From Vicinamibacterales bacterium (GTDB lineage: Bacteria > Acidobacteriota > Vicinamibacteria > Vicinamibacterales > UBA2999): a DNA stretch of 64,000 bases. The translations under genes and the position numbers were made by a program. The stretch spans positions 124,001 to 188,000 of the forward strand of contig JBAZYO010000011.1 in assembly GCA_041659285.1 (NCBI GenBank), given 5' to 3'. Positions within the stretch are counted from its first letter, which is position 1. Each line of letters begins with the position of its first letter. Under the pieces are notes generated by a model. That model was not told where the DNA came from. It searched no databases and saw only the letters and a list, made by a program, of their open reading frames with translations. Shown here piece after piece: positions 57,238 to 64,000 of this stretch.

Positions 57238-57615
57238 ATGTTCCTCTTGCTTCGGTTGCTCATCAACGCCGGCGCCCTCTGGGCCGCCACTACCCTGGTG
57301 GACGGCATCTCGTTTACCGGCAGTACCGGCCGCTTCTTCGTCGTCGCCCTCATCTTCGGCCTGCTGAACGCCCTCGTCCGCCCAATCCTGCTTCTCCTGT
57401 CACTTCCGCTCTTGATCCTGACGCTCGGCCTGTTCACGTTCGTGCTGAACGCGTTTGTTCTCATGATGCTGAGCGGATTGTCGGAGAGTCTCGGGCTCGG
57501 CTTCCACGTTGCGGGGTTCTTCCCGGCCTTCGTCGGCGCGCTGATTGTCACGATCGTGAGCTTCCTGCTATCGATGTTTCTCGTTGCAGAGACAGAACGC
57601 TCGATGAAGAAGTAG
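57238..57615 (+). CDS. phage holin family 4-like (YvlD-type) membrane protein, 125 aa
   Basis: Four hydrophobic helices in a 125-residue protein: FLLLRLLINAGALWAATTLV, GRFFVVALIFGLLNALVRPILLLLSLPLLILTLGLFTFVLNAFVLMML and FPAFVGALIVTIVSFLLSMFL. The central NALVRPIL...PLLILTLGLFTFVLNA pattern is diagnostic for the mycobacterial 4 TMS phage-holin/YvlD family (PF04020). Despite the name these are chromosomal membrane proteins of unresolved function. GCAGGAGGAG lies before the ATG. There is no phage context here. Confidence 0.88.
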   Translation: MFLLLRLLINAGALWAATTLVDGISFTGSTGRFFVVALIFGLLNALVRPILLLLSLPLLILTLGLFTFVLNAFVLMMLSGLSESLGLGFHVAGFFPAFVGALIVTIVSFLLSMFLVAETERSMKK

Positions 57616-57805
57616 CTGTGAGAGAACGCCAGAGCCCTCTCTCGGATGCGGGCTCGTTCGTCGTCGCGTGGGCGCCATTGGTACCCCCAGGCGCCCACGG
57701 GCCTCTCTGCCACAATGCGTGAGCGCGCCCACTCGGCCCATCGGAAATCCAGAATCGGCGTAATCTGCGTAATCTGCGGCCAAGACAAGAGTGAAGGAGA
57801 TCCCA

Positions 57806-58168
57806 ATGATCGACCGCTACACGAAAGTGGTACTGACGCTGATAGCAACGGCGCTGGTGTACCTCTGCGTTGTCCTCACGCCGATCCCCGCCGTGCAGGC
57901 GCAGTCTTCTCCGCGGCCGGGCGAGCCTACTGGCCCCGCGCAAGTGGTGATCGTCGGCTGGCGTGGCGCCCCGGGCGACACCGTCCCGGTCACGGTGACG
58001 GCGCCGGTCCAGGTCACCGGGCGGGTCATCACCGAAAAGGCCGGCGAGCGCGCCGACCGCGTCGTGCTCGTCGGCTGGGAAGAGGGCGGCACGCGTGACG
58101 GCAAACCCGCTGCCCAGGTGCGGTCGATCACTCCTGGAGCGCCGGGGTTCCCGGTGGTGCAGAAATAG
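57806..58168 (+). CDS. exported small hypothetical protein, 120 aa
   Basis: The ATG at 57806 has AAGGAGA 6 bases upstream and gives a signal peptide (IDRYTKVVLTLIATALVYLCVVLTPIPAVQAQ). The mature part is a short beta-rich segment with two similar strands (QVVIVGWRGAPGDTVPVTV and RVVLVGWEEGGTRDG), which suggests an internal repeat. No family is recognised. It stands alone between a membrane protein and a disordered protein. Confidence 0.68.
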   Translation: MIDRYTKVVLTLIATALVYLCVVLTPIPAVQAQSSPRPGEPTGPAQVVIVGWRGAPGDTVPVTVTAPVQVTGRVITEKAGERADRVVLVGWEEGGTRDGKPAAQVRSITPGAPGFPVVQK

Positions 58169-58249
58169 GGAATCCTCCGGAGCGGCGAGCGCGCCCTCGG
58201 CGGCTGGCGGGCACGTCCTTTGCTCAGCAATTCGGGCGGAGGACGGACA

Positions 58250-58456
58250 ATGCCCACACCAATCCCAGACCCGAAGAGCCCGGCGAGCAAGCCGCATGGC
58301 ACCACGGACGATCAGATCAAGGAAATGGAAAACGAGGGGCAGGCGGCCTCGAGCCAGGCGACGCCGGAGGACGCCCCCAGCCCGAGGTCGGAGTTCGACA
58401 AGACCATGAGCGACCAGGACATCGACACCGCCGGCACCGACGCCGAGAAGCCGTAA
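58250..58456 (+). CDS. small disordered hypothetical protein, 68 aa
   Basis: The ATG at 58250 follows GGCGGAGGA. The sequence is highly polar and Pro/Ser/Asp/Glu-rich (PTPIPDPKSPASKPHGTTDDQIKEMENEGQ, SDQDIDTAGTDAEKP), has no hydrophobic core and is probably unfolded. Such small acidic proteins occur next to stress genes in many soil bacteria, but no function can be given. Confidence 0.55.
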   Translation: MPTPIPDPKSPASKPHGTTDDQIKEMENEGQAASSQATPEDAPSPRSEFDKTMSDQDIDTAGTDAEKP

Positions 58457-58459
58457 CCC

Positions 58460-58605
58460 ATGGCAAAGCACGACCCAAATCAGCACCGGCGACACCGCAA
58501 TCTGGAAGTCCCCGGCGACGTGCGGGCTATCCGATCGAGGATGCCGTCATGAGCGAACGCGTTGTCGTCCGCGACATCGCCAAGCGCATCGGCAGGAAAT
58601 CGTAG
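58460..58605 (+). other. two tiny overlapping reading frames, possibly gene remnants
   Basis: A 30-codon frame (58460-58552, MAKHDPNQHRRHRNLEVPG...) ends in TGA overlapping the ATG of an 18-codon frame (58549-58605, MSERVVVRDIAKRIGRKS). They are too short for a family assignment and lack a clear ribosome-binding site; they may be a decayed small gene. Confidence 0.25.
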
Positions 58606-58652
58606 GGTGGAGCGGGGCACGGGATATGCACTGGGATCTGGAGGAGGATCCT

Positions 58653-59282
58653 ATGTTTTCGCGCGCGCTACTTACTCTCTCAGTCGTGGCTCTGGCCACA
58701 CCCGTGATCTTCGCGTCCGGCGCTGACCAAGCTCAGGCGGCACGCATGCGCTTCGAGGCCATGGATCAGAACCGCGACGGCGTCATCTCGCGCGACGAGT
58801 GGCAGGGTTCGGCACGCTCGTTCCAGGTCCACGACTGGAATGGCGACGGGCGGTTGTCTGGCGACGAAATCCGCATAGGCGCCCAGCGCAACAGCGACCT
58901 CGAAGGCGCCGACCACAACCCCGGCCGGGCCGAGCGGTTCCTCGCCTGGACGGCGGCGGGCTTCACCAGCCTGGACCACAACCGCGATGGCCGCGTCACG
59001 GCCAACGAATGGCACTACGATCTCGAAACGTTCCGCCGCGCGGACCGCAACCGCGACGAGGCGCTCACCCGTAACGAGTTCCTGAACGCCGACGACGCGG
59101 AGTGGGACGATGACCGGGGCGACAGCTTCGATGACCTCGACGTGAACAACAACGGGCGCGTGGAGCGCAACGAGTGGCACACGGGTGCCGCGGCCTTCAC
59201 CTGGCTGGACCGCAACGGCGACGGCGTGTTGAGCCGGTTCGAAGTCGTGGGCACGCAGCCGAGCGCCGACACCTACGATTAG
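58653..59282 (+). CDS. exported EF-hand calcium-binding protein, N-terminal part ended by in-frame TAG, 209 aa
   Basis: The ATG at 58653 has GAGGAGGA upstream and gives a signal peptide (SRALLTLSVVALATPVIFASG). At least five EF-hand loops follow: DQNRDGVISRDEW, DWNGDGRLSGDEI, DHNRDGRVTANEW, DRNRDEALTRNEF, DVNNNGRVERNEW and DRNGDGVLSRFEV. The frame stops at TAG (59280-59282), but the same frame immediately resumes the repeat pattern (FANLDVDRNGSLAQSEWHW), so the stop interrupts a longer protein ending at 59810. Confidence 0.82.
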   Translation: MFSRALLTLSVVALATPVIFASGADQAQAARMRFEAMDQNRDGVISRDEWQGSARSFQVHDWNGDGRLSGDEIRIGAQRNSDLEGADHNPGRAERFLAWTAAGFTSLDHNRDGRVTANEWHYDLETFRRADRNRDEALTRNEFLNADDAEWDDDRGDSFDDLDVNNNGRVERNEWHTGAAAFTWLDRNGDGVLSRFEVVGTQPSADTYD

Positions 59283-59810
59283 TTCGCCAACCTCGACGTC
59301 GATCGCAACGGCAGCCTCGCGCAGAGCGAGTGGCACTGGTCACGTAACAGCTTCACCCAGCGCGACACCAACCGCGACGGCCGGCTTACCCGCCGCGAAT
59401 TCGACGCCGCCGGTGGCGCACCGCTGACGGCATCAGGCGCGGGTTCGCAAACCGTGCACGTGAACGCGCAGCAGCGCTGGACCGACGCGATGCTGGACGT
59501 CCGTGCCGGCGACACGCTGACCTTCGACGCCAGCGGCTCCATCCAGATGAGCGATGACGACAACGACACCGCCACGCCGGCCGGTTCCCGCAGGGGCCGC
59601 ACGGCGCCCGATGCGCCGGTGCTCAAGCAGCTCGCCGGCGGTCTCATCATGCGGATTGACGACTACGGTCCGATCTTCGTCGGCGCGCGCCGCACGATCA
59701 CGGCGCCGGTCAGCGGTCGCTTGTATCTGGGCGTGAACGACGATCACCTGCCGGACAACCGCGGCGAGCTCGTGGTCACGGTGGGCGTGCGCGGCCGCAC
59801 GTCGCGCTAA
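59283..59810 (+). pseudogene. 3' part of the EF-hand gene beyond the TAG codon
   Basis: Directly after TAG and in the same frame come two more EF-hands (DVDRNGSLAQSEW, DTNRDGRLTRREF). A C-terminal beta-sandwich domain follows (VNAQQRWTDAMLDVRAGDTLTFDASGSIQMSDDD, GGLIMRIDDYGPIFVGARRTITAPVSGRLYLGVNDD) and resembles the PA-IL/galactose-lectin-type domain seen after EF-hands in other bacteria. Codon use is unchanged and there are no other stops, so the TAG is recent, a sequencing error, or read through. Confidence 0.75.
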
Positions 59811-59918
59811 CCAGAACCTGGCGGGAGGAGCGGTGTTTCCCATTTGTCGGGAGACACCGACTTCCTGTCGGGAGGGATCCGACGGGCTGTCGGGAACCCG
59901 ATCCCCAGCGCAATGTAG

Positions 59919-59938
59919 TATCCGGCTTTAGCCGGATA
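59919..59938. repeat. REP-like CCGGC-TTTA-GCCGG hairpin
   Basis: TATCCGGC (59919-59926) pairs perfectly with GCCGGATA (59931-59938) around a TTTA loop, 30 bases before the tRNA-Arg gene. It is the same type of palindrome as at 21357-21374. Confidence 0.55.
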
Positions 59939-59967
59939 ACTCTCCTGTGCTAAGCTTGAAAGTCTGT

Positions 59968-60045
<78 letters not shown>

Positions 60046-60155
60046 AGATTTCCTAAGGAAATCCGCAAGTCTGCACTCCTCGCCGATCTCGTCGGCGAGC
60101 CTGACTGACAAATGACTGACAATCGGTAGCGGTTCACCGTTGCCTCCGGTTGCCT

Positions 60156-61433
60156 CTACTCGCCTACTGCCCGGTCTTCCGGCCGGTCTTCATTAGAAGC
60201 TGTCGTCTCTAGCCGCAGCTGACGGCGACGTTCCCATACTCCGTTCAGTGCCCTCCTCATTTCTTCGTCCGTGATGTTTAGATACCGCTGCGTCGTCTTG
60301 ATGTCGGAATGGCCGAGCATCAGCTGAATGACGCGGATGTCGACGCCGTCCGCCAGTAGCCGGCAGGCGCCTTCGTGACGGAGATCGTGCCAATGAAGGT
60401 CGATCTCTCTGAGCTTCTCGCGATCGACCCGAACCCCGGGCTTTGCTCGCTTGGTCGGGTGCCCATTGGCGACGAGCAGCAGCGATTCCCATGCGGTCTT
60501 GAAGCTGTCCTGGAACTCGCCCTCGGTTGAGCCGAACACAAACGCGGATGGTCCCAATTCCGCTCGGCGTTTCAGGATCGGAGCAAGACGGCCCTTCGGA
60601 TCGAATGGAATCCGTCGGTTCTCCGAGTCCTTCGCATTCACGCCTCGAATCAGAATCTGATGCTGCGTGCGATCCACGTCGCGGTTCTGCATGCGAAGCA
60701 TCTCACCCTGCCGGCAACAGGTTTCAAGTGCCGCGATGATCCGATCGTGCATCGCGGGTCCCGTCCACTTGTGTTCGGCCGTGTTCATCGTCAGACACGC
60801 GAAGAGCAGTGTCTGCTCCTCGTCGCGGTGAACGCGCCGATCCCTCTTCGTCTCGTCGCGTGCTCTGATGCTCACGCCGAAGCGATGAAACGGACTCGTC
60901 GAGAGCAGCGGCGGCTCCTGGAAGCGTCCCCAATTGATCGCCGCTCGCAGAACTCCGAGAGCACGGTTCACGGTCGCGACCTCGTGTCCCTTCCGGAACG
61001 CTGCCTTGAACCGGGTGATCTCGGGTGCCTTCTCGAGAGCCGCGACCGGAAGCTCTCCCAGCGATGCTTTCAGCGACTTGATGTGGCCGGCCACCGTGTT
61101 CGCGCTCTTGAGACCTTCCGCTTCCACGTAGCCTGTGTAGTACTGGTCGAGGAAGGCCGCCACCGTGAGGACGGTCTCGGTCTGCTGCTTTGGCTTGGTT
61201 GGCGGCACACGCGGATCGCGGCCAGCGATGATCTCGCCCAGAAATTTCGGTTCCCAGACGCGTTCCGCCGTCTGCTTTGACGTAATCGGCTCTGTCGCTC
61301 CACGCACGAGCGCAAAGTCATCAACAGGCATGCGCCACCGCTTGCCTTGGTGCATTGTGTCGAACCACCACGGATGATCGCATCGCGGGCTTGCGCGACA
61401 TCCCTTCGGCTTACAGATCTTGCGAACAGACAT
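60156..61433 (-). CDS. tyrosine recombinase (phage-type integrase), 425 aa
   Basis: The ATG at 61433 has AAAGGAG upstream. The N-terminal ~90 residues are a basic DNA arm-binding region with Cys (RKICKPKGCRASPRCDHPWW). A SAM-like core-binding domain (~100-190, TVAAFLDQYYTGYVEAEGLKSANTVAGHIKSL) and the catalytic domain follow: Arg in CCRQGEMLRM, HDLRHEGACRLL (HxxR), LGHSDIKTTQRYLNI (His and nucleophile Tyr). All catalytic residues are present. Its 3' end points at tRNA-Arg, the classical layout of a tRNA-site-specific integrative element. Confidence 0.93.
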   Translation of the reverse strand: MSVRKICKPKGCRASPRCDHPWWFDTMHQGKRWRMPVDDFALVRGATEPITSKQTAERVWEPKFLGEIIAGRDPRVPPTKPKQQTETVLTVAAFLDQYYTGYVEAEGLKSANTVAGHIKSLKASLGELPVAALEKAPEITRFKAAFRKGHEVATVNRALGVLRAAINWGRFQEPPLLSTSPFHRFGVSIRARDETKRDRRVHRDEEQTLLFACLTMNTAEHKWTGPAMHDRIIAALETCCRQGEMLRMQNRDVDRTQHQILIRGVNAKDSENRRIPFDPKGRLAPILKRRAELGPSAFVFGSTEGEFQDSFKTAWESLLLVANGHPTKRAKPGVRVDREKLREIDLHWHDLRHEGACRLLADGVDIRVIQLMLGHSDIKTTQRYLNITDEEMRRALNGVWERRRQLRLETTASNEDRPEDRAVGE

Positions 61434-61450
61434 ATTTACTTCTCCTTTCG

Positions 61451-61720
61451 TTATGACAGTCTCGTCGGTGCTCCTCTCTTGATCCAATCGAGCACGTCGC
61501 TCGGGTGAAACCTCCTTCCTCTGACGCCGAATCGCTGTGAGACGAGCAGCCCGCGCAAGTACGCGCGTCGTACCGTCTCCTCGTGACATCCGACATATTG
61601 AGCAACTTCGAACGCCGTCATCAACCGATCCGGCAGTGTGGTTGGCTGCGCTGCTCGATGCGCAACTGGATTCGAATCTCCTTCAACATTCTCGGATGCC
61701 GCAAAAGTGCTCCGTTTCAT
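61451..61720 (-). CDS. excisionase-like helix-turn-helix protein, 89 aa
   Basis: The ATG at 61720 has GGAGGAGA upstream. After a short polar N-terminus comes LPDRLMTAFEVAQYVGCHEETVRRAYLRGLLVSQRFGVRGRRFHPSDVLDWI, a HTH_17/excisionase-type domain (helix, VGCHEETVRRAY recognition helix, wing with RRFHPSDVLDWI). It ends 17 bases before the integrase start and is surely co-transcribed with it. It would control excision direction or integrase expression. Confidence 0.85.
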   Translation of the reverse strand: MKRSTFAASENVEGDSNPVAHRAAQPTTLPDRLMTAFEVAQYVGCHEETVRRAYLRGLLVSQRFGVRGRRFHPSDVLDWIKRGAPTRLS

Positions 61721-62117
61721 GTTCTCCTCCGATCGAACCGCTGGAGTTGAACGAGCCCGGCGCCGCATTGAAGCGCGCGCAAGGCTCGTCGTTCCGCGGC
61801 GATCGTTGGCGGCATCCGTCGCAAACGACGCTAGCAATGTGGTCCGCGCAGACAAGTTCGCTCTGATCGCGAACGCGTCGAGGCGGTGAAGGTTAGGTGC
61901 GGTGCGCTAGGCCTTGAGGCGAGAGCGATAAAGCGCTCCGCGTCGGATGACCGAGGCGGAGGAGGGTTGCCAGTTGTGACAACTGGCGAGCGATGCGTGC
62001 AGGATACGCCGACTCGAATCGATGGTCAACCTCATCAATCCAAAGAGCCGTTCCCTTGATTTCCCCGCTCTGCCACAGTGGGCGCTGGACCGCAGTGTTG
62101 GGGTCTAAAATGCCTGG
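61721..62117. other. gene-free spacer upstream of excisionase-like gene
   Basis: No supportable gene in 397 bases. It lies between the divergent starts at 61720 and 62118 and must hold both promoters. In elements of this type it often also holds integrase-regulator operators, but no clear repeat was seen. Confidence 0.4.
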
Positions 62118-62837
62118 ATGACCAATGAAGAAGATGTCGACCGCGAAGCGAAAGACCACGATGATGCCCTTCTGAAGGAGATGCTTGATCGAAAGCCATC
62201 GCCTTTCACGGAGTTATTCACCGCCACGCCTGACGGCCCAAATGCACAGCTCAATCCATCCCTAATCTCGCAATCAGGTCACCTCGACGATTATTTTCGC
62301 GTTGCTCGCGAGATTGCGGAGGGATTGCCTGACGACGTTCCCGCCATCGAGATGCGACTCTTTCCACTGCTGCTTAACTACCGACACGCAGTCGAGCTCG
62401 CGTTAAAGTACGCATTGGTGAATCTCGTCCGACGCATTCGAACGGACGACGCGACCTATCAGTATCAAATCCCAACTCACCACAAACTAGGTCCGCTACT
62501 CGACGAGGTTCTCCGCCTCCATGCGCTCGCGCACCCGATGCTCGAGAAGAGCACGGGTGCTGTCGACCCACCATCGACACAAGCACAGGGCTTTATTCGA
62601 GAGCTAGACGTTCTGGATCCATCTGGGATGGCGTTTCGATACGTGCACGATAAGCCCAAAGGGACCAATCCTCCGGCTCGCCTGATCGGCAAGGTAACCG
62701 ACATCGGCGTCGAAGCGCTGATTGCGGGAATGACTCATATCGAAAAGGAGCTGCTCTGGTATATCTCAATGATCGAGAACAGCACAGATTTGTGGGAACA
62801 ATGGACCGCCGACATGATGGCTGACCTAGGTTGGTAG
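62118..62837 (+). CDS. hypothetical protein, possibly HEPN-like, 239 aa
   Basis: A soluble, strongly helical protein. The helix LLLNYRHAVELALKYALVNLV (about 87-107) has the RHAVEL pattern typical of HEPN-type helical bundles, and IEKELLWYISMIENSTDLWEQW closes the protein. A clear RxxxxH ribonuclease motif is not seen. It is the first cargo gene of the right-hand island and is followed convergently by a DUF5677-like gene, so a defence or toxin-related role is possible but unproven. Confidence 0.55.
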   Translation: MTNEEDVDREAKDHDDALLKEMLDRKPSPFTELFTATPDGPNAQLNPSLISQSGHLDDYFRVAREIAEGLPDDVPAIEMRLFPLLLNYRHAVELALKYALVNLVRRIRTDDATYQYQIPTHHKLGPLLDEVLRLHALAHPMLEKSTGAVDPPSTQAQGFIRELDVLDPSGMAFRYVHDKPKGTNPPARLIGKVTDIGVEALIAGMTHIEKELLWYISMIENSTDLWEQWTADMMADLGW

Positions 62838-62853
62838 TATCTGTCTTTCGAGT

Positions 62854-63753
62854 CTAGACGTTTTTTACGCCCCAAGGACCGGACCTAAAGAACAGCCGCT
62901 GCGGTTCGCCAGCACCTCTAAGTAGAGCATCGCAGAGACAGAATGAATGGAGATCTGAAAAATACTCCACGATGTAGTCGTATTCGGCTACGGTCTTTGA
63001 CACGTCCAGCTCAACACCTAAAACCTTGAGGATGTCCATCATGCAGTCGGCGATATTTGCAACGGACTGGTTATAGATCAACTCAAACGTCGAAGAAGGC
63101 ACATTGAGAACACCCGCCACGCCCGTGTGCGAGGCGAAGTTTCGCATGTCGTACCCGTGAGCGACCTTGAGCTGTGCTTCTGGACCAACTGCTTTGGCGC
63201 GCTCCTTGAGCTTCATTCCGCTCCAATGGTCCGGCGGCTTACCCCACAACTTCTGTGTCTGCGCGTCAATGCGGGCGCCCTCCTTTGCGATGAATCCTCG
63301 GTGCGGCAATGCTGCCGAGGGCGACTCGTCTAGTTCGGGATACTCCAGAAAGAAGCGGTCGGTCCTCTTGGCGCTCAAGAGCTTCTGATACTCACCAAAT
63401 GCGAACAAACGCTGTGGGCCGTCGGCAATGACGTTCTGATGGAGCAGCCTTATGTCTAGCCAAAGCTCGATGACGGAACGTTCGGCAGACGTGACTGTCT
63501 GCTGGTACACGAGCGAGTTCAAACGAGGCACCACCCTCCCGTGCCCAATCGCCCGGTCAGATAGCGTGGCGACCGCCAGCTGTCGAAGGGGCCAAGAGTC
63601 GCGATGGTGAACAAAAGGGTGAACGATATCCACCCAGAAGGCCTCAATCGCATTGAGCTGTGACATGTACGCGCCTGTCAACACCGGCGGCGTAAGCTCT
63701 AGCTTCGCGGCCCGCACCATGTCGTCAGCCGTCAGGTGATTCTCAAACAACAT
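62854..63753 (-). CDS. DUF5677-like helical protein, 299 aa
   Basis: Two helical bundles are visible. TSAERSVIELWLDIRLLHQNVIADGPQRLFAFGEYQKLL resembles the 'R-s-l-x-E-l-x-l-x-x-x-Y' core of DUF5677, and AHGYDMRNFASHTGVAG matches the later 'Y..S.yvH' position. There is no signal peptide or catalytic site visible. DUF5677 proteins are often in mobile islands and related to HEPN folds; their function is unknown. It converges with the 239-aa gene. Confidence 0.6.
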   Translation of the reverse strand: MLFENHLTADDMVRAAKLELTPPVLTGAYMSQLNAIEAFWVDIVHPFVHHRDSWPLRQLAVATLSDRAIGHGRVVPRLNSLVYQQTVTSAERSVIELWLDIRLLHQNVIADGPQRLFAFGEYQKLLSAKRTDRFFLEYPELDESPSAALPHRGFIAKEGARIDAQTQKLWGKPPDHWSGMKLKERAKAVGPEAQLKVAHGYDMRNFASHTGVAGVLNVPSSTFELIYNQSVANIADCMMDILKVLGVELDVSKTVAEYDYIVEYFSDLHSFCLCDALLRGAGEPQRLFFRSGPWGVKNV

Positions 63754-63829
63754 GGTTAATACAGATCCTCGGTTGGCGATGGTAACCTAGCAGCCCCACG
63801 GCTTGTTCGTTCAGCCGCAGGACCATGCT

Positions 63830-64000
63830 ATGTGCGCCCCTTCTGTCGTGGCCGACGATTGGATCAGTAAAGGTTGCCACATCAAAGTGAATGGAATCGA
63901 GCTGGCGGTCCGTCCGGACCATCTCGGTGGTGTTGTTTTTGGCAGCGTCTTCTCAGCCCTACCCCAGTTAGCGGTCGAAGAGGCCATTCGAATGGCGCTG
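63830..64000 (+). CDS. partial hypothetical protein, runs off the window end
   Basis: An open frame from ATG 63830 to the last base codes for 57 residues (MCAPSVVADDWISKGCHIKVNG..., VRPDHLGGVVFGSVFSALPQLAVEEA). It is divergent from the DUF5677-like gene. Too short to identify. Confidence 0.4.
   Translation, partial: MCAPSVVADDWISKGCHIKVNGIELAVRPDHLGGVVFGSVFSALPQLAVEEAIRMAL

Noticed and set aside
57238..57615. Holin annotation suggesting a prophage
   Set aside because: The YvlD/holin family 4-like proteins are common chromosomal membrane proteins, and no phage genes surround it.

Overview
This is a 64 kb chromosomal window from a GC-rich Gram-negative bacterium. Several features suggest a soil Acidobacteriota, possibly of the Vicinamibacter type: many Sec-exported and lipobox proteins, an outer-membrane beta-barrel, PadR regulation, very large HYR/FG-GAP surface proteins, giant multicopper-oxidase proteins and REP-like CCGGC hairpins. 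This placement is inference; there is no rRNA in the window.

Left accessory block (about 1-21.2 kb). It holds small hypothetical genes, an IS1595-type transposase scrap, a nuclease-like protein and a methyltransferase. A plasmid/ICE-like cassette follows (4.5-9.0 kb): a small SpoVG-like protein, a 372-aa protein, a DUF932 protein, an HTH protein and a sigma-like protein, with hairpin-rich spacers between them. Next are two minus-strand gene clusters. The first (9.1-13.1 kb) is a bacterial ubiquitin-like system: a Ubl-E2 fusion, a JAB-E1 (ThiF) fusion and a 693-aa protein of unknown function. The second (13.8-20.9 kb) is a five-gene, fully overlapping operon: SIS-HAD fusion, phosphoribosyltransferase-like protein, ORC/CDC6-like ATPase, a Rossmann/CARF-like protein and a PfkB kinase. 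I consider this operon the best candidate for an undescribed system. The block stops abruptly at a tRNA-Ser(CGA) gene, a typical island boundary. Base composition is visibly more AT-rich in 13.7-21 kb than to the right of the tRNA.

Core region (21.3-60.0 kb, high GC). It carries cell-envelope genes (polysaccharide deacetylase, YihY/BrkB, AI-2E-type permease, metallophosphoesterase lipoprotein), tadA with a downstream peptidase, and a porin / PstS-like / hybrid histidine kinase operon. These are followed by an ECF-type sigma factor and a 1,752-aa HYR-repeat surface protein. Next comes a cytochrome c/binding-protein fusion with an SCO1-like protein, then a set of three multicopper-oxidase-like genes, the last apparently split by a one-base frameshift. 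A divergent response regulator and kinase-like protein, a TPR protein, small membrane or exported proteins and an EF-hand gene interrupted by an in-frame TAG complete the region.

Right edge (60-64 kb). A tRNA-Arg(ACG) is followed by a convergently oriented tyrosine recombinase, an excisionase-like HTH gene and HEPN/DUF5677-like hypothetical genes. This is the start of a second tRNA-inserted island that continues beyond the window.
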